The position numbers and the translations under genes were made by a program. Below the pieces are notes generated by a model that saw only the letters and a program-made list of their open reading frames with translations, did not search any database and had not been told where the DNA came from. Shown piece after piece: positions 7,870-18,181 of a stretch of DNA of 36,371 bases (its first letter is position 1; each line of letters begins with the position of its first letter). Source of the DNA: an uncultured bacterium (GTDB taxonomy: Bacteria; Bacteroidota; Bacteroidia; Chitinophagales; Chitinophagaceae); the NCBI GenBank assembly GCA_903921675.1, contig CAIXQW010000116.1:1-36371 (forward strand), given 5' to 3'.

Positions 7870-9468
7870 TTATTTATCCATTTCCTGCATTGCAATTTTT
7901 ACCATTTCGTCTGCTGCATTATACACTTGGTATTGCGCTGCAGCACCATACAATGCTTTTGCTAATTGTGCTTTGATGCGAGTGGTAATTAATTGTTTGT
8001 CGTTAGCATTAGCTAGGCAAATTGCAGTTATTCTATCTGCTGCACATCTTTTTTGTAAGTCGCCTAATATTTTAGTATCAACAGTATAATTTTTTATTAA
8101 ATCACCTACAGCAGGAAATAGTTTTAGCTTTTCTTTATTGGCTACAAAATAGTCGTTTACAATTTCTGTTAAATAGCCAGTGCCTAAAACCTCACCTAAA
8201 TTTTTAGAATATTTATTATCGTTTAATGGTACAAATACATCTGGAGATATTCCACCACCGCCATAAACTCTGCGGCCTCCCATCGTTTTATATACGGTTG
8301 TATCTTTAAATGTAATGCTATCTTTATTTACTAACTCGCCATGTTTGTATCTATCCATTACATCTTCCATATATAATTCTTTACCATGGCTATAATCTTT
8401 TTGAATACATCTGCCACTTGGTATGTAATAGCGTGCTACAGTTAAGCGCAGTGCGCCACCATTAGCTAATGGAAATTGCTCTTGCACCAATCCTTTGCCA
8501 AATGTTCTGCGACCCACCAATGTAGCTCTGTCGTAATCTTGCAATGCGCCACTCACTATCTCTGCAGCACTGGCACTTCCTTCGTCTATCAATACTACAA
8601 TTTTACCTACTTCAAAAATGCCATCTTTGTATGCACTTAAAGTTTCACTTTTTCTGTCTCTGCCTTTCGTGTAAACAATTTTCTTTTTGCCTGCAATTAA
8701 CTCATCTAATATTTGCACAGCTATTTCTAAAAATCCACCAGGGTTATCGCGCACATCTAACAATAATTTTTTCATGCCAGCGTTTTTTAGCAATTCCATA
8801 TTTGCCATAAACTCTTTGTAGGTAGTAGCAGAAAAACGATTGATCTTCATATAGCCAGTTGTTGCGTTCATCATATAAGCAGCATCTATGCTATACATTG
8901 GTATTTTGCCTCGCGTTATAGTAATTTCATTGATGGCTTTATTATTGCGTAACAAAGTAATTTTTGCTTTGGTTCCACTAGCACCTCTTAATTTTTTTAC
9001 TAAGGCTTCAGTACTTAATTTTTTACCAGCAATAATGCTGTCGTTTACTTTTATAAATTTATCACCAGTTTGTATACCTGCTTCTGCACTAGGGCCACCA
9101 GCTATTACACTAGTTACCATTAGCGTATCTTTCTGCAAAAAATATTCGATACCTATACCATCAAATTCTCCTTCTAAATCTTCGTCTACTCCTTTTAAAT
9201 CAGCAGGTGTAATATATACACTGTGTGGGTCTAACTGCGATAATAAATTATCAATTGCTTTTGCTTCCACACTATCTGTGCCTACAGAGTCTACATAATT
9301 ATTTTTTACAAGACTCATAATTTCATCTATCCTACCGCCGCCGCTATCTGTATTTTCGCCATGCAGCAATGTGCTTTTCATTTTAAAACCCAAAAACATG
9401 CCAATGCCAATGATTGCCGCATACAATATTGGGTTGTGTAAATTTATTTTTTTTTCTTGCTGCATCAT
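7870..9468 (-). CDS. S41 family C-terminal processing peptidase (PDZ domain)
   Basis: LLSQLDPHSVYITPADLKGVDEDLEGEFDGIGIEYFL, PDZ GPSAEAGIQTGDKFIKVNDSII, LLDVRDNPGGFLEIAVQILDELI, VLIDEGSASAAEIVSGALQDYDRATLVGRRTFGKGLVQEQFPL. Confidence 0.96.
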   Translation of the reverse strand: MMQQEKKINLHNPILYAAIIGIGMFLGFKMKSTLLHGENTDSGGGRIDEIMSLVKNNYVDSVGTDSVEAKAIDNLLSQLDPHSVYITPADLKGVDEDLEGEFDGIGIEYFLQKDTLMVTSVIAGGPSAEAGIQTGDKFIKVNDSIIAGKKLSTEALVKKLRGASGTKAKITLLRNNKAINEITITRGKIPMYSIDAAYMMNATTGYMKINRFSATTYKEFMANMELLKNAGMKKLLLDVRDNPGGFLEIAVQILDELIAGKKKIVYTKGRDRKSETLSAYKDGIFEVGKIVVLIDEGSASAAEIVSGALQDYDRATLVGRRTFGKGLVQEQFPLANGGALRLTVARYYIPSGRCIQKDYSHGKELYMEDVMDRYKHGELVNKDSITFKDTTVYKTMGGRRVYGGGGISPDVFVPLNDNKYSKNLGEVLGTGYLTEIVNDYFVANKEKLKLFPAVGDLIKNYTVDTKILGDLQKRCAADRITAICLANANDKQLITTRIKAQLAKALYGAAAQYQVYNAADEMVKIAMQEMDK

Positions 9469-9485
9469 TGTACAAATAAAGTGCC

Positions 9486-9493
9486 CAAAGGTA
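9486..9493 (-). promoter_or_regulatory. -7 box (TACCTTTG on minus strand) upstream of the S41 peptidase
   Basis: + strand CAAAGGTA; 17 nt upstream of the ATG at 9468. Confidence 0.55.
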
Positions 9494-9551
9494 ATTAGAA
9501 AAAATGTGTAGTACTGTGAATGTTTTTGTAAAATAAAAGGGGGATAAATTT

Positions 9552-11234
9552 TTATCCTTTCACAACTTCTTTAGCCCAACTATCTTTTAGCCCCACTGTT
9601 TTATTAAAAATCAAGTTTTCGTAAGTGCTATTTTTATCTAAACAAAAATATCCTAAACGCAAAAACTGAAATTTATCGGAAGCTATAGCCTTTGCTAATT
9701 CGTTTTCTATTTTGGCTTCTTTTACAATTTGCAAACTATTTTCGTTGATGTAATCTTTAAAATCGCCATCCTCTGCATTTGGGTTTTCTACTTTAAATAA
9801 TCTATCATAGATGCGCACTTCAGCTGTTTTGCAGTTGTTGGCATCCACCCAATGTATTACACCTTTTGCTTTAATGCCACTTGTATCGCTGCCGCTTTTA
9901 CTATTTGGCGCATAGGTGCAATGCACTTCTGTAATATTGCCATTGTCGTCTTTTGTAAAACCTGTACAAGTAACAATGTATGCACTTTTAAGTCTTACAG
10001 ATAATCCAACGCCTAAACGGAAAAACTTTTTAGTTGGCTCTTCCATAAAGTCGTCTTGCTCTATATACAAGGTATTGCTGAATGATAAATTTCTTGTACC
10101 TGCATTTTCGTCTTCGGTGTTATTTTCTGTTGGCAATAATTCTGAATTGCCTTCTGGATAATTGGTAATAATTAATTTGATTGGGTCTAATACAGCCATT
10201 CTGCGTAAAGATATTTTATTTAAATGCTCTCTGACACAAAATTCAAGCAATCCAATATCTATTAATTTATCTCTTTTGCTAACACCAACTCTATCGCAAA
10301 ACTCACGAATAGCTTCTGCGGTATAACCTCTGCGGCGCACCCCGCTAATTGTTGGCATACGAGGGTCATCCCATCCATCTACATGTTTTTCGTTTACCAA
10401 TTGCAATAATTTTCTTTTACTCATTACTGTGTAATTGATATTTACTCTTGCAAATTCGTATTGCTTACTTGGGAAAATTTCCAGCTTTTCTATACACCAA
10501 TCATACATGGCGCGATGAGGAATAAATTCTAAAGTACAAATGCTATGGGTAATATTTTCTATACTGTCGCTTTGCCCATGTGCAAAGTCGTACATTGGAT
10601 AAATACACCATGCATCGCCTGTGCGATGATGGTGTGCATGTTTGATTCTGTAAATTAATGGGTCGCGCATAATCATATTCGGATGCGCCATATCTATTTT
10701 TGCACGCAATACTCTTTCTCCATCTGCAAATTCTCCAGCACGCATTTTCGCAAATAATTCTAAATTTTCTTCAACGCTTCTATCTCTAAATGGGCTATTG
10801 ATACCAGGTGTATGCAAATCGCCTTTTTGCGCTGCTATTTGTTCGCTACTACTATCGTCTACATAAGCCAATCCTTTTTTTATTAAGTCTGTAGCAAAAG
10901 TATATAATTGTTCAAAGTAATCACTTGCATACAATTCATTAGCCCAATCAAAGCCAAGCCATTTAATATCTGCTTTAATGCTTTCTACATATTCTGTTTC
11001 TTCGGTTACAGGGTTGGTATCATCAAAACGCAAATTGGTTTTACCGCCAAACTTTTTAGCCAACCCAAAGTTTAAACAAATGCTACTACTATGCCCTAAA
11101 TGCAAATAACCATTCGGCTCTGGTGGAAAGCGAGTTAAAACTCTACCATTGTGTTTGCCTTCCTGAATATCTTTTTCTATTATCTCTTCTAAAAAATTTA
11201 AACTTTTGTCGTCGTTTATTTCGTTTGTATGCAT
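9552..11234 (-). CDS. glnS: Glutamine--tRNA ligase
   Basis: TRFPPEPNGYLHLGHSSSICLNFGLAKKFGGKTNLRFDDTNP, YVESIKADIKWLGFDW, VMSKRKLLQLV, GWDDPRMPTISGVRRRGYTAEAIREFC. The track start at 11243 is a TTG; ATG 11234 (MHTNEINDDK) preferred. Confidence 0.97.
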   Translation of the reverse strand: MHTNEINDDKSLNFLEEIIEKDIQEGKHNGRVLTRFPPEPNGYLHLGHSSSICLNFGLAKKFGGKTNLRFDDTNPVTEETEYVESIKADIKWLGFDWANELYASDYFEQLYTFATDLIKKGLAYVDDSSSEQIAAQKGDLHTPGINSPFRDRSVEENLELFAKMRAGEFADGERVLRAKIDMAHPNMIMRDPLIYRIKHAHHHRTGDAWCIYPMYDFAHGQSDSIENITHSICTLEFIPHRAMYDWCIEKLEIFPSKQYEFARVNINYTVMSKRKLLQLVNEKHVDGWDDPRMPTISGVRRRGYTAEAIREFCDRVGVSKRDKLIDIGLLEFCVREHLNKISLRRMAVLDPIKLIITNYPEGNSELLPTENNTEDENAGTRNLSFSNTLYIEQDDFMEEPTKKFFRLGVGLSVRLKSAYIVTCTGFTKDDNGNITEVHCTYAPNSKSGSDTSGIKAKGVIHWVDANNCKTAEVRIYDRLFKVENPNAEDGDFKDYINENSLQIVKEAKIENELAKAIASDKFQFLRLGYFCLDKNSTYENLIFNKTVGLKDSWAKEVVKG

Positions 11235-11240
11235 AGGGTG

Positions 11241-11248
11241 CAAAGGTA
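11241..11248 (-). promoter_or_regulatory. -7 box (TACCTTTG on minus strand) 6 nt from the glnS ATG
   Basis: Minus strand reads ccTACCTTTGcaccctATGcat. Confidence 0.6.
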
Positions 11249-11553
11249 GGTTGAAAAAATAATAATAGCAGAATCGTTAAATAATTATAATTGAAAAAAA
11301 CTTCATCTATATAATAAGCATCAAACAATAAATGAAATAATATTTGTTGGAATAGTTGTAATGATGGTGATTTGCTAATAAATATTGCGTTTTTTTTCAA
11401 TGGTAAAAATCTAGAATAGAATTATCTCATGGCATTTTAGAAAATTAAATAGTGCTTGCAGCAGTCTGAAAAGCAGATGTTTTATAGCTAATAAACCTTT
11501 ATTTTCTCTGGTGTTTTGGATAAATTTAGACTACAGATGATTAGATTTTTCGA

Positions 11554-12123
11554 TTAGTGTATTCCAATATTTTTTTTACAATTATCACAAAACCAAATTT
11601 TTTCTTGGTCTACTTGTTTGATTTTTCCTCTTGCATCATTCATCATACATTTTTTATCAAAATTGCAGTGTACTAAACCAAGATTATGTCCAATTTCGTG
11701 TAAACAAACTTTAGTTACTCTATCGTAAAATTTATCTTTCGAAACATTTCTTTTTAATCTAAATGTGGATACAACACAAGTAACACCTGGCCGATACCCC
11801 AAACCAAAAATCCCCCACTCATGTATACTTCCTTTTTCACAAGCAATATCTTTTTCAGTGATAATAAGTAAATTTTCAGTGGACTTGTATTTTTTTAAAA
11901 TTCTACTTGCTTCATATCTGGTTCTGCTATCAGCCAAAATTTCATTTGTAAAATTTACTTTTGGTTTAACTATACAGTTGAAACCATAAAATTGCTCAAC
12001 AGATGATTTAATTACATTGATAACTTGTGTGGAAACTTCTCCCAATGGTTGAATGAAAATATTTTTTTGAGCTTGTAGTGTTAAACTTAAAAAAATTAAA
12101 AGTGATACGATTATTGGTTGCAT
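11554..12123 (-). CDS. Archaemetzincin-like zinc metalloprotease with signal peptide
   Basis: Motif HEIGHNLGLVHC-NFDKK-CMM-(17 aa)-CDNC matches HExxHxxGxxHC...CxM-X17-CxxC (AMZ family), with X5 instead of the usual X4 before the second Cys. N-term MQPIIVSLLIFLSLTLQAQ is a signal peptide. Confidence 0.88.
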   Translation of the reverse strand: MQPIIVSLLIFLSLTLQAQKNIFIQPLGEVSTQVINVIKSSVEQFYGFNCIVKPKVNFTNEILADSRTRYEASRILKKYKSTENLLIITEKDIACEKGSIHEWGIFGLGYRPGVTCVVSTFRLKRNVSKDKFYDRVTKVCLHEIGHNLGLVHCNFDKKCMMNDARGKIKQVDQEKIWFCDNCKKNIGIH

Positions 12124-12573
12124 ACCACAAAGATAATCATCAAATTCTTAATATCGTTTTACAGATATTATTTATATAGAAAGTGCAGTTGACGATGCAA
12201 AAAAATACAGCAGCTAGATATTTTCTAAAGAAAAGAACTTTGACTTTTTTTGAAGGAACAATACCTGCCATAGATTTTTGCAGAGTGCATCCTGGCTATA
12301 TTGTAGCATTGCCATAACTTCTTAAAGTTGAACCTTAAGTAAAAGATGTTACAATTCTTACCCCAAAGCATAAGAAATAGCAGTGCCGTAAGCAAGGCAG
12401 GCTATAAGCGATTACAAGAAGTGTTGGGGGTGTAAGGAAAGTATGATTTGAGAGGTACTTATCTAAATATTCCTCTTTTCTTCTTTTTTTCAAAAAATAA
12501 ATTTACTTTTAGTCAACATATACGCGTAATGCCTCGTAAAGCATGACAGTAAAACCTTTAAATTTATTTTTTT

Positions 12574-15500
12574 ATGAAAAATTATATCTCAATTTTGTTT
12601 GTGCTGTTGTTGTGTTGTTTTGGAAAATTTTCAAAAGCTCAGGTAACTATAAATAATATTACAACTACTATGCCCTCATGTTGGGGTTCTTGTAACGGGT
12701 CATTAAATATAAATGCAACCGGAAATGGAGGACTAACATATCAAATTAGTGGATATAATCCTCAGTCAAGTCCATTATTTGTTAGCTTATGCCCATCTAT
12801 TTATACAGTTACTGTAACAGATGCAATGTCATTTACTGCTACTTCTACAATTGGGGTTTGGAATCCTAGCCAATTTACTATTTCTACTAGTTTAATTACA
12901 CAACCGTCATGTACAACATTAGGATCTATTTGTTTTTATGGTTATGGAGGAGTGCTCCCTTATACATTTAATATTGGTCCAAATGTTGGCACATTATCTT
13001 CCAATTGTTTTAGTAACCTAACTCCAGGTTCTTATTCAATTATGGGGGTTGATGCAAATGGTTGTACATCATTTATTTCAGGAGTTACTATGAATAATTC
13101 TCCAACCCTTTCCGTTACAGGTTTTAAACTCACCGATTCCTCTTGCGCAGGCGGCCTCTCCAAAGCAAAAGTAAATGTTACAGGTGGTACACCGCCATAC
13201 TCTTACTCTTGGAATACCAATCCAGTGCAAAACAATGATACTGCATTTAATATTCCAGCAGGTTCTTATACATGTACTGTTGTAGATAATGGTGGTTGTA
13301 ACAATACTACAGTGGTGCATTTTCAAGGCAATAATCAATGGTATGTAGTAGCAGATACTATTTGTGTAAATGAGCAAGGGTATAGCTATCTAGCACAAAA
13401 CTATGGCAATGCACCATTTGGTACAGGTACTACTGTGCAGCCTACTTTTGGTGCTGCGGTATATTCTAACGCAATTTTATTTACACCGCCTACTACTACT
13501 ATCTATACTGTAACCGGCAGCACAGCTGGCTCTTGCCAAACACAAGCTACAGTTACAATTGTTGTTAAAAGTCTGAATAATGCAGCAAGCTTAGTAAGTA
13601 CAGACCCTAATTGTGCAAATAGTCATGATGGCAATGTAGTGGTAAATGTTTCTCCCCCAAATCCTAATCTCGATTATTTTTGGAGTAATAATAGCAATAA
13701 CAATACAGCATTTAATTTAAATTTAAATCCTGGACAATACAGTGTAATGGTAAGAGATAGCGCCATTAATGGTTGTATGATTTTAAAAGACACACTTGTG
13801 GCACTTGGCACAAATTGTGGCGATATTGTTGGTAAAATTGTATGGGATAGCAATGCCAATTGTGTGATGGATGCAGGTGAAATTGGTGTAGCAAATGCCA
13901 AAGTTGTGATTAACCCTGGTGGCTATTTTACGTATACTAATGGGGCTGGTAATTACTATTTTAATGGTGTAGCTTATGGAACTTATACATTAGTAAATAC
14001 GCCAAATGCCATTTCTTTTTCTAATGCTTGTACCAATAATGTTGCCACTACCATCAATAGCGGCAACCCAGTAAGTACAGTTAATTTTTTAGATTCATTT
14101 AATAACACAGTGAACTATCATATTTACGAATTTGGACAATGCATGAGTTTTGCACAAGGTGTAGATTATAAATTTCTTACCTATGGTCATAATGTAATTG
14201 GTCAAACATTCCCTGCGCAAATATTTGCAGTGTTCGATTCTATACAGCAGTTTGCAAGTAGCGTGCCAGCAGCATCTAGCATTAGTGGTGATACTGTTTT
14301 TTGGAATGTAAATGTGGGGCCAAGTTTCAATCAAATAAAAATTAATTTTAATATTACTGGCTCTACACCAATTGGTACAGCATACCATGTAAATGCTGGC
14401 TATAGCAGTTACACTGGCACCGATTTAGATTCTACCAATAACAAAATAAACTTTACGGTATTTGCATGTGTATCTGCAGATCCAAATAATAAAGAAGTAA
14501 GTCCTGCTGGGCAATTAGCACAAGGCTATATTCCTAAAGAAGAAAAAACAATGAACTATAATATCAACTTTCAAAATACAGGTAATGCGCCTGCCGTAAA
14601 TGTAGTAATTGTAGATACTATCAGTAGTAAGTTAGATATAAGTACCTTGCAAGTGCTTGGTGCTAGCCATTCTTATTTTGTAGAAATTAAAGACTCAATT
14701 GTAAAGTTTAAATTTCCTTTAATAATGCTTCCTGATAGCGTGTATGATGAACCTAATAGTCATGGGCATATTACCTATACCATCAAACAAAAACCAAATT
14801 TAAGTATTGGCTCTGTAATGAAAAACACAGCACATATTTATTTTGATTATAATACGGCAATAGTTACTAATACTACTACCAATACTATCTATGATCATTT
14901 ATCTAACAACCCAACAGCCACATTCCGCAATACTAGCTGCAACTTGCCTTGTGGCAATGGTGCAATTGTAATGCAAAGCATTGGTGGTGTTTCTCCTTAT
15001 AGTTATTCTATTACACCATCTTGTGGTAATACTACTGTAAATGGCAATCAAATTAATAATTTACTAGGTGGCACTTACACAGTGCAAACCATAGATGCAA
15101 TAGGCAACTCATTGACGAATGTTTCCATCATTCAAAATCCAATACCAATTGTCTTAAACCTATCCACAACCCAACCTATTGGGCAACTAGGCAGTGCTAG
15201 TTTAGCACCTACTGGTGGCACCCCTCCTTACGATTACCTTTGGTTGCCAGGCAACTTTACAACAAGTAGTATTAGTGGTTTAGGTGCTGGAAATTATTCT
15301 GTAAATATTGTAGATGCCAATGGATGCTCTGATAGTACTAGTTTTATTTTGAATTATGCTACATCAATGCAAGATATGAAGGCAGGAGAATGGTTGCAGT
15401 TGTATCCTAATCCAGCCAATAATGCCTTGAACATAGAAGCCAATTTCCCATTACAAGTTATATTAATTTATAATCAACAGGGCCAAGTTGTAATGAAAGT

Positions 15501-15609
15501 AATTGCAGATCAAAACCAAAAAATAGCAATTCCTTTAACCCAACTTGCAAAAGGAATTTATACTATGCAAGTTGGCAAAGGAGATGTAAAAAGATTTACT
15601 ATACAATAA
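12574..15609 (+). CDS. SprB-repeat / SdrD-B-like / DUF11-like (DUF7619-type) surface protein with T9SS type A sorting domain
   Basis: Signal peptide [23 protein letters not shown]; SprB repeats; [69 protein letters not shown]...[23 protein letters not shown]-term [34 protein letters not shown]...[21 protein letters not shown]. Confidence 0.9.
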   Translation: MKNYISILFVLLLCCFGKFSKAQVTINNITTTMPSCWGSCNGSLNINATGNGGLTYQISGYNPQSSPLFVSLCPSIYTVTVTDAMSFTATSTIGVWNPSQFTISTSLITQPSCTTLGSICFYGYGGVLPYTFNIGPNVGTLSSNCFSNLTPGSYSIMGVDANGCTSFISGVTMNNSPTLSVTGFKLTDSSCAGGLSKAKVNVTGGTPPYSYSWNTNPVQNNDTAFNIPAGSYTCTVVDNGGCNNTTVVHFQGNNQWYVVADTICVNEQGYSYLAQNYGNAPFGTGTTVQPTFGAAVYSNAILFTPPTTTIYTVTGSTAGSCQTQATVTIVVKSLNNAASLVSTDPNCANSHDGNVVVNVSPPNPNLDYFWSNNSNNNTAFNLNLNPGQYSVMVRDSAINGCMILKDTLVALGTNCGDIVGKIVWDSNANCVMDAGEIGVANAKVVINPGGYFTYTNGAGNYYFNGVAYGTYTLVNTPNAISFSNACTNNVATTINSGNPVSTVNFLDSFNNTVNYHIYEFGQCMSFAQGVDYKFLTYGHNVIGQTFPAQIFAVFDSIQQFASSVPAASSISGDTVFWNVNVGPSFNQIKINFNITGSTPIGTAYHVNAGYSSYTGTDLDSTNNKINFTVFACVSADPNNKEVSPAGQLAQGYIPKEEKTMNYNINFQNTGNAPAVNVVIVDTISSKLDISTLQVLGASHSYFVEIKDSIVKFKFPLIMLPDSVYDEPNSHGHITYTIKQKPNLSIGSVMKNTAHIYFDYNTAIVTNTTTNTIYDHLSNNPTATFRNTSCNLPCGNGAIVMQSIGGVSPYSYSITPSCGNTTVNGNQINNLLGGTYTVQTIDAIGNSLTNVSIIQNPIPIVLNLSTTQPIGQLGSASLAPTGGTPPYDYLWLPGNFTTSSISGLGAGNYSVNIVDANGCSDSTSFILNYATSMQDMKAGEWLQLYPNPANNALNIEANFPLQVILIYNQQGQVVMKVIADQNQKIAIPLTQLAKGIYTMQVGKGDVKRFTIQ

Positions 15610-15630
15610 TACCTACTACTTTGTTTTTTT

Positions 15631-15661
15631 AAGAAGGGCTATGCAAATGGTTCTTCTTTTT
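15631..15661 (+). terminator. Possible Rho-independent terminator
   Basis: aagaaggg...ttcttctt followed by tttt; weak 8-bp stem including two G.T pairs. Confidence 0.5.
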
Positions 15662-15729
15662 TAATTTCAACTTAATTTTATGAATATTATAATGGATAAT
15701 GTAACTTTAGCCTCTAAAAAATATTTAGT

Positions 15730-17673
15730 TTGAAAAAAATAGTTACGATTGTACTTTTTCTTGTTGCTTGTTTTCAAGCAAATGCTCAATTTAATTTTTT
15801 GAATGCATATGCAAGTGCCGAAAGTTGCACCGGAGCAGCTAATGGTAGTATTTGCTGGACGCTTACCGGAGGCACTTCGCCTTATTTTATAAATATACTT
15901 GGTACCACAACTCCTAATTCTTTTACTTGCGCCAATAATTTGTCTGCAATGACATATACAATTGTTGCAACAGATGCTACTTCGGCTTCTACATCTACAG
16001 TTGTAGTTGTTGGCACTAACAGCGCAATGCTAAAAATATTTGTAAACGATTCTACTGTGTGTGCTGGGGATTCTGTTACAATTAGTCCAATGTATACATC
16101 TAATGGCATTATAAATTCTAATGGATATTGCACACCAATTATTGCTAGCGATGCCAATGAAGATATTATAAATGTTTCTATAGGTAATATTAATAATTCT
16201 ACATCTTGCACTTCTATTGGTGCTGCAGGTTCTATTGTCAATAAATATAATAATTATACTAATTTGGCTACTACTATTTCTCCATCAGTTCCATTACCTT
16301 TTAGTATAACAGTTGGTAATTGTAATAGTGGTGCCGGTACTAATAATAGCACTGCAATTTATATCGATTATAATGCAGATGGAGATTTTAATGATTTAGG
16401 AGAACAAGCATATTTAAGTACTTCGTCATCTGCTGGTTCGCATGTAGAAACAGGCACTATTTATCCGCCAAATATTTTGCAAAGTGGTGTTTCTAGAATG
16501 CGTATTGTAAATCTAACAGGGGCTCCAAGTGTACTTAATAGTTGTGGAAGTTTTGCATATGGAGAAGTAGAAGATTACACTGTGTTTTTTAATATAACGC
16601 CAATGAATATTTACTGGACAGATGGAACCTTTGGATCATCCGATACTGCTGTTACTGCCTATCCTAGTGCAACTACTGTTTATACACTTACTGTAGATTA
16701 TGGCTATGGATGCTTAGACTCTGCAACTACTATAGTTACTGTTTTTGCACAGCCAATTGTAAATGTTTTTACAAATAATATTACTTGCCCAAATGCAAAT
16801 TTACAAGCAATTGTAACTAATGGTACATATCCATTTGTGTATACTTGGTTGCCAGGTAATACATCTACACAAAGTATAACAAATCTAAGCAATGGTGTAT
16901 ATACATGTAATATAGTGGATAGTAATTCTTGCAAAGCTACTACTACATATAGCTTTACAGCAAGCACACCCATTAGTGCATCTCCTACTAAAACAGATGT
17001 AAAGTGCTTTGGAGATAGTACAGGTGCGATTGCTTTAGGTACTATTGGTGGCCTTGGTCCTTACACTTACACATGGACTCCTTCTGTTGCAAGTGGCGCA
17101 TCCCCTACAAATATTCCTGCAGGCACCTATCAAGTACAAATTACAGACGCAAATGGATGCATTTATGCAACAAGTGTAATTATTACGCAACCAAATGCTA
17201 AATTAGAAATTATTCTTACTAGTACAAATGCAACAGCCTTTGGTGCTGCAGATGGTACTGCAAAAGTAATTGCTAGCGGCGGCACTGTTCCATATCAATT
17301 TTTATGGGCACCTAATGGTAAAACTAGCGATACTATGAATGGTGTTATTGCAGGCACTTATACAATAACTGTTACAGATAATAATGGTTGCACATCTGTT
17401 GGTGCAGTAATTATTTCTCAACCAAACGGAATAGCTGAGTGGAATAAATTATATAATTTACAAGTTGCGCCAAATCCTAGTAGCGATTACATCAATATTA
17501 ATAGCCAAGTTACCATTTCTAATTTAGAGATATTAAATGTACAAGGCCAATTGGTGCAAAGCCAAACTGCAAATAGCAAGCAAATAAAATTGCAAATTGG
17601 GCAATTGCCAAATGGTATTTATTTGTTGAAAGTAAATGGATTAATTGCAAGAAAAATAGAATTGAGGAGGTAG
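15730..17673 (+). CDS. GEVED-domain and SprB-repeat protein with T9SS type A sorting domain
   Basis: TTG start followed by signal peptide (M)KKIVTIVLFLVACFQANAQ; IYIDYNADGDFNDLGEQAYL...SRMRIVN...YGEVEDYTVFF (GEVED); SprB repeats (KTDVKCFGDSTGAIALGTIGGLGPYTYTW); C-term LQVAPNPSSDYININSQVTISNLEILNVQGQLVQ...LPNGIYLLKVNGLIARKIELRR. Confidence 0.9.
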   Translation: MKKIVTIVLFLVACFQANAQFNFLNAYASAESCTGAANGSICWTLTGGTSPYFINILGTTTPNSFTCANNLSAMTYTIVATDATSASTSTVVVVGTNSAMLKIFVNDSTVCAGDSVTISPMYTSNGIINSNGYCTPIIASDANEDIINVSIGNINNSTSCTSIGAAGSIVNKYNNYTNLATTISPSVPLPFSITVGNCNSGAGTNNSTAIYIDYNADGDFNDLGEQAYLSTSSSAGSHVETGTIYPPNILQSGVSRMRIVNLTGAPSVLNSCGSFAYGEVEDYTVFFNITPMNIYWTDGTFGSSDTAVTAYPSATTVYTLTVDYGYGCLDSATTIVTVFAQPIVNVFTNNITCPNANLQAIVTNGTYPFVYTWLPGNTSTQSITNLSNGVYTCNIVDSNSCKATTTYSFTASTPISASPTKTDVKCFGDSTGAIALGTIGGLGPYTYTWTPSVASGASPTNIPAGTYQVQITDANGCIYATSVIITQPNAKLEIILTSTNATAFGAADGTAKVIASGGTVPYQFLWAPNGKTSDTMNGVIAGTYTITVTDNNGCTSVGAVIISQPNGIAEWNKLYNLQVAPNPSSDYININSQVTISNLEILNVQGQLVQSQTANSKQIKLQIGQLPNGIYLLKVNGLIARKIELRR

Positions 17674-17812
17674 GATGAAATATTTACTTCTAAATAATTG
17701 GATACTTTCAATAAAATATTGATTCCTGTATTATTTGGATTGTGTTCTGGAAGGAAGGAATAAATGCTTACATGCTGTGATGCAATTCCCCCAATAAAAT
17801 ATTTGTAATAAG

Positions 17813-18070
17813 ATGTTAGATGAGAAGTATTTTATATTTGCATTTTCTGCATTAGGTTTTGCATGGTATAGAATTGTAAAAAACAAAGATGTAGTTTTAA
17901 TCATTGGAGTTTTTTATCAAATATTATTCGTACTTATACTAATGGGTAAAAATTATAACCAATTTACAGTTATTAGAAATTATATTTCTAATAATGAATT
18001 AGAGACTATTAAAAAATATCAAATTGATAGAGGGATTGGTTATAGTAGTTGGTGTAGAAATTTTACATAG
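17813..18070 (+). CDS. Hypothetical small protein with predicted TM segments
   Basis: 85-aa ORF with two hydrophobic stretches (YFIFAFSALGFAWY, VVLIIGVFYQILFVLILMG) in an otherwise noncoding gap; no homologue recognised. Confidence 0.35.
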   Translation: MLDEKYFIFAFSALGFAWYRIVKNKDVVLIIGVFYQILFVLILMGKNYNQFTVIRNYISNNELETIKKYQIDRGIGYSSWCRNFT

Positions 18071-18130
18071 TTTGAAAATGTAAGGTGGATAAATTCGCCA
18101 ATTAAAAACGCATTGGCAATTTTATCAAAA

Positions 18131-18160
18131 AAAAGAGGCTGCAATAAAACAGCCTCTTTC
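18131..18160 (-). terminator. Rho-independent terminator of the PKD/T9SS gene (minus strand)
   Basis: aaagaggctg-caataaaa-cagcctcttt; A-tract on the left gives a U-tract on the minus strand. Confidence 0.85.
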
Positions 18161-18181
18161 CATAAAAAGATTAGTAATTGA

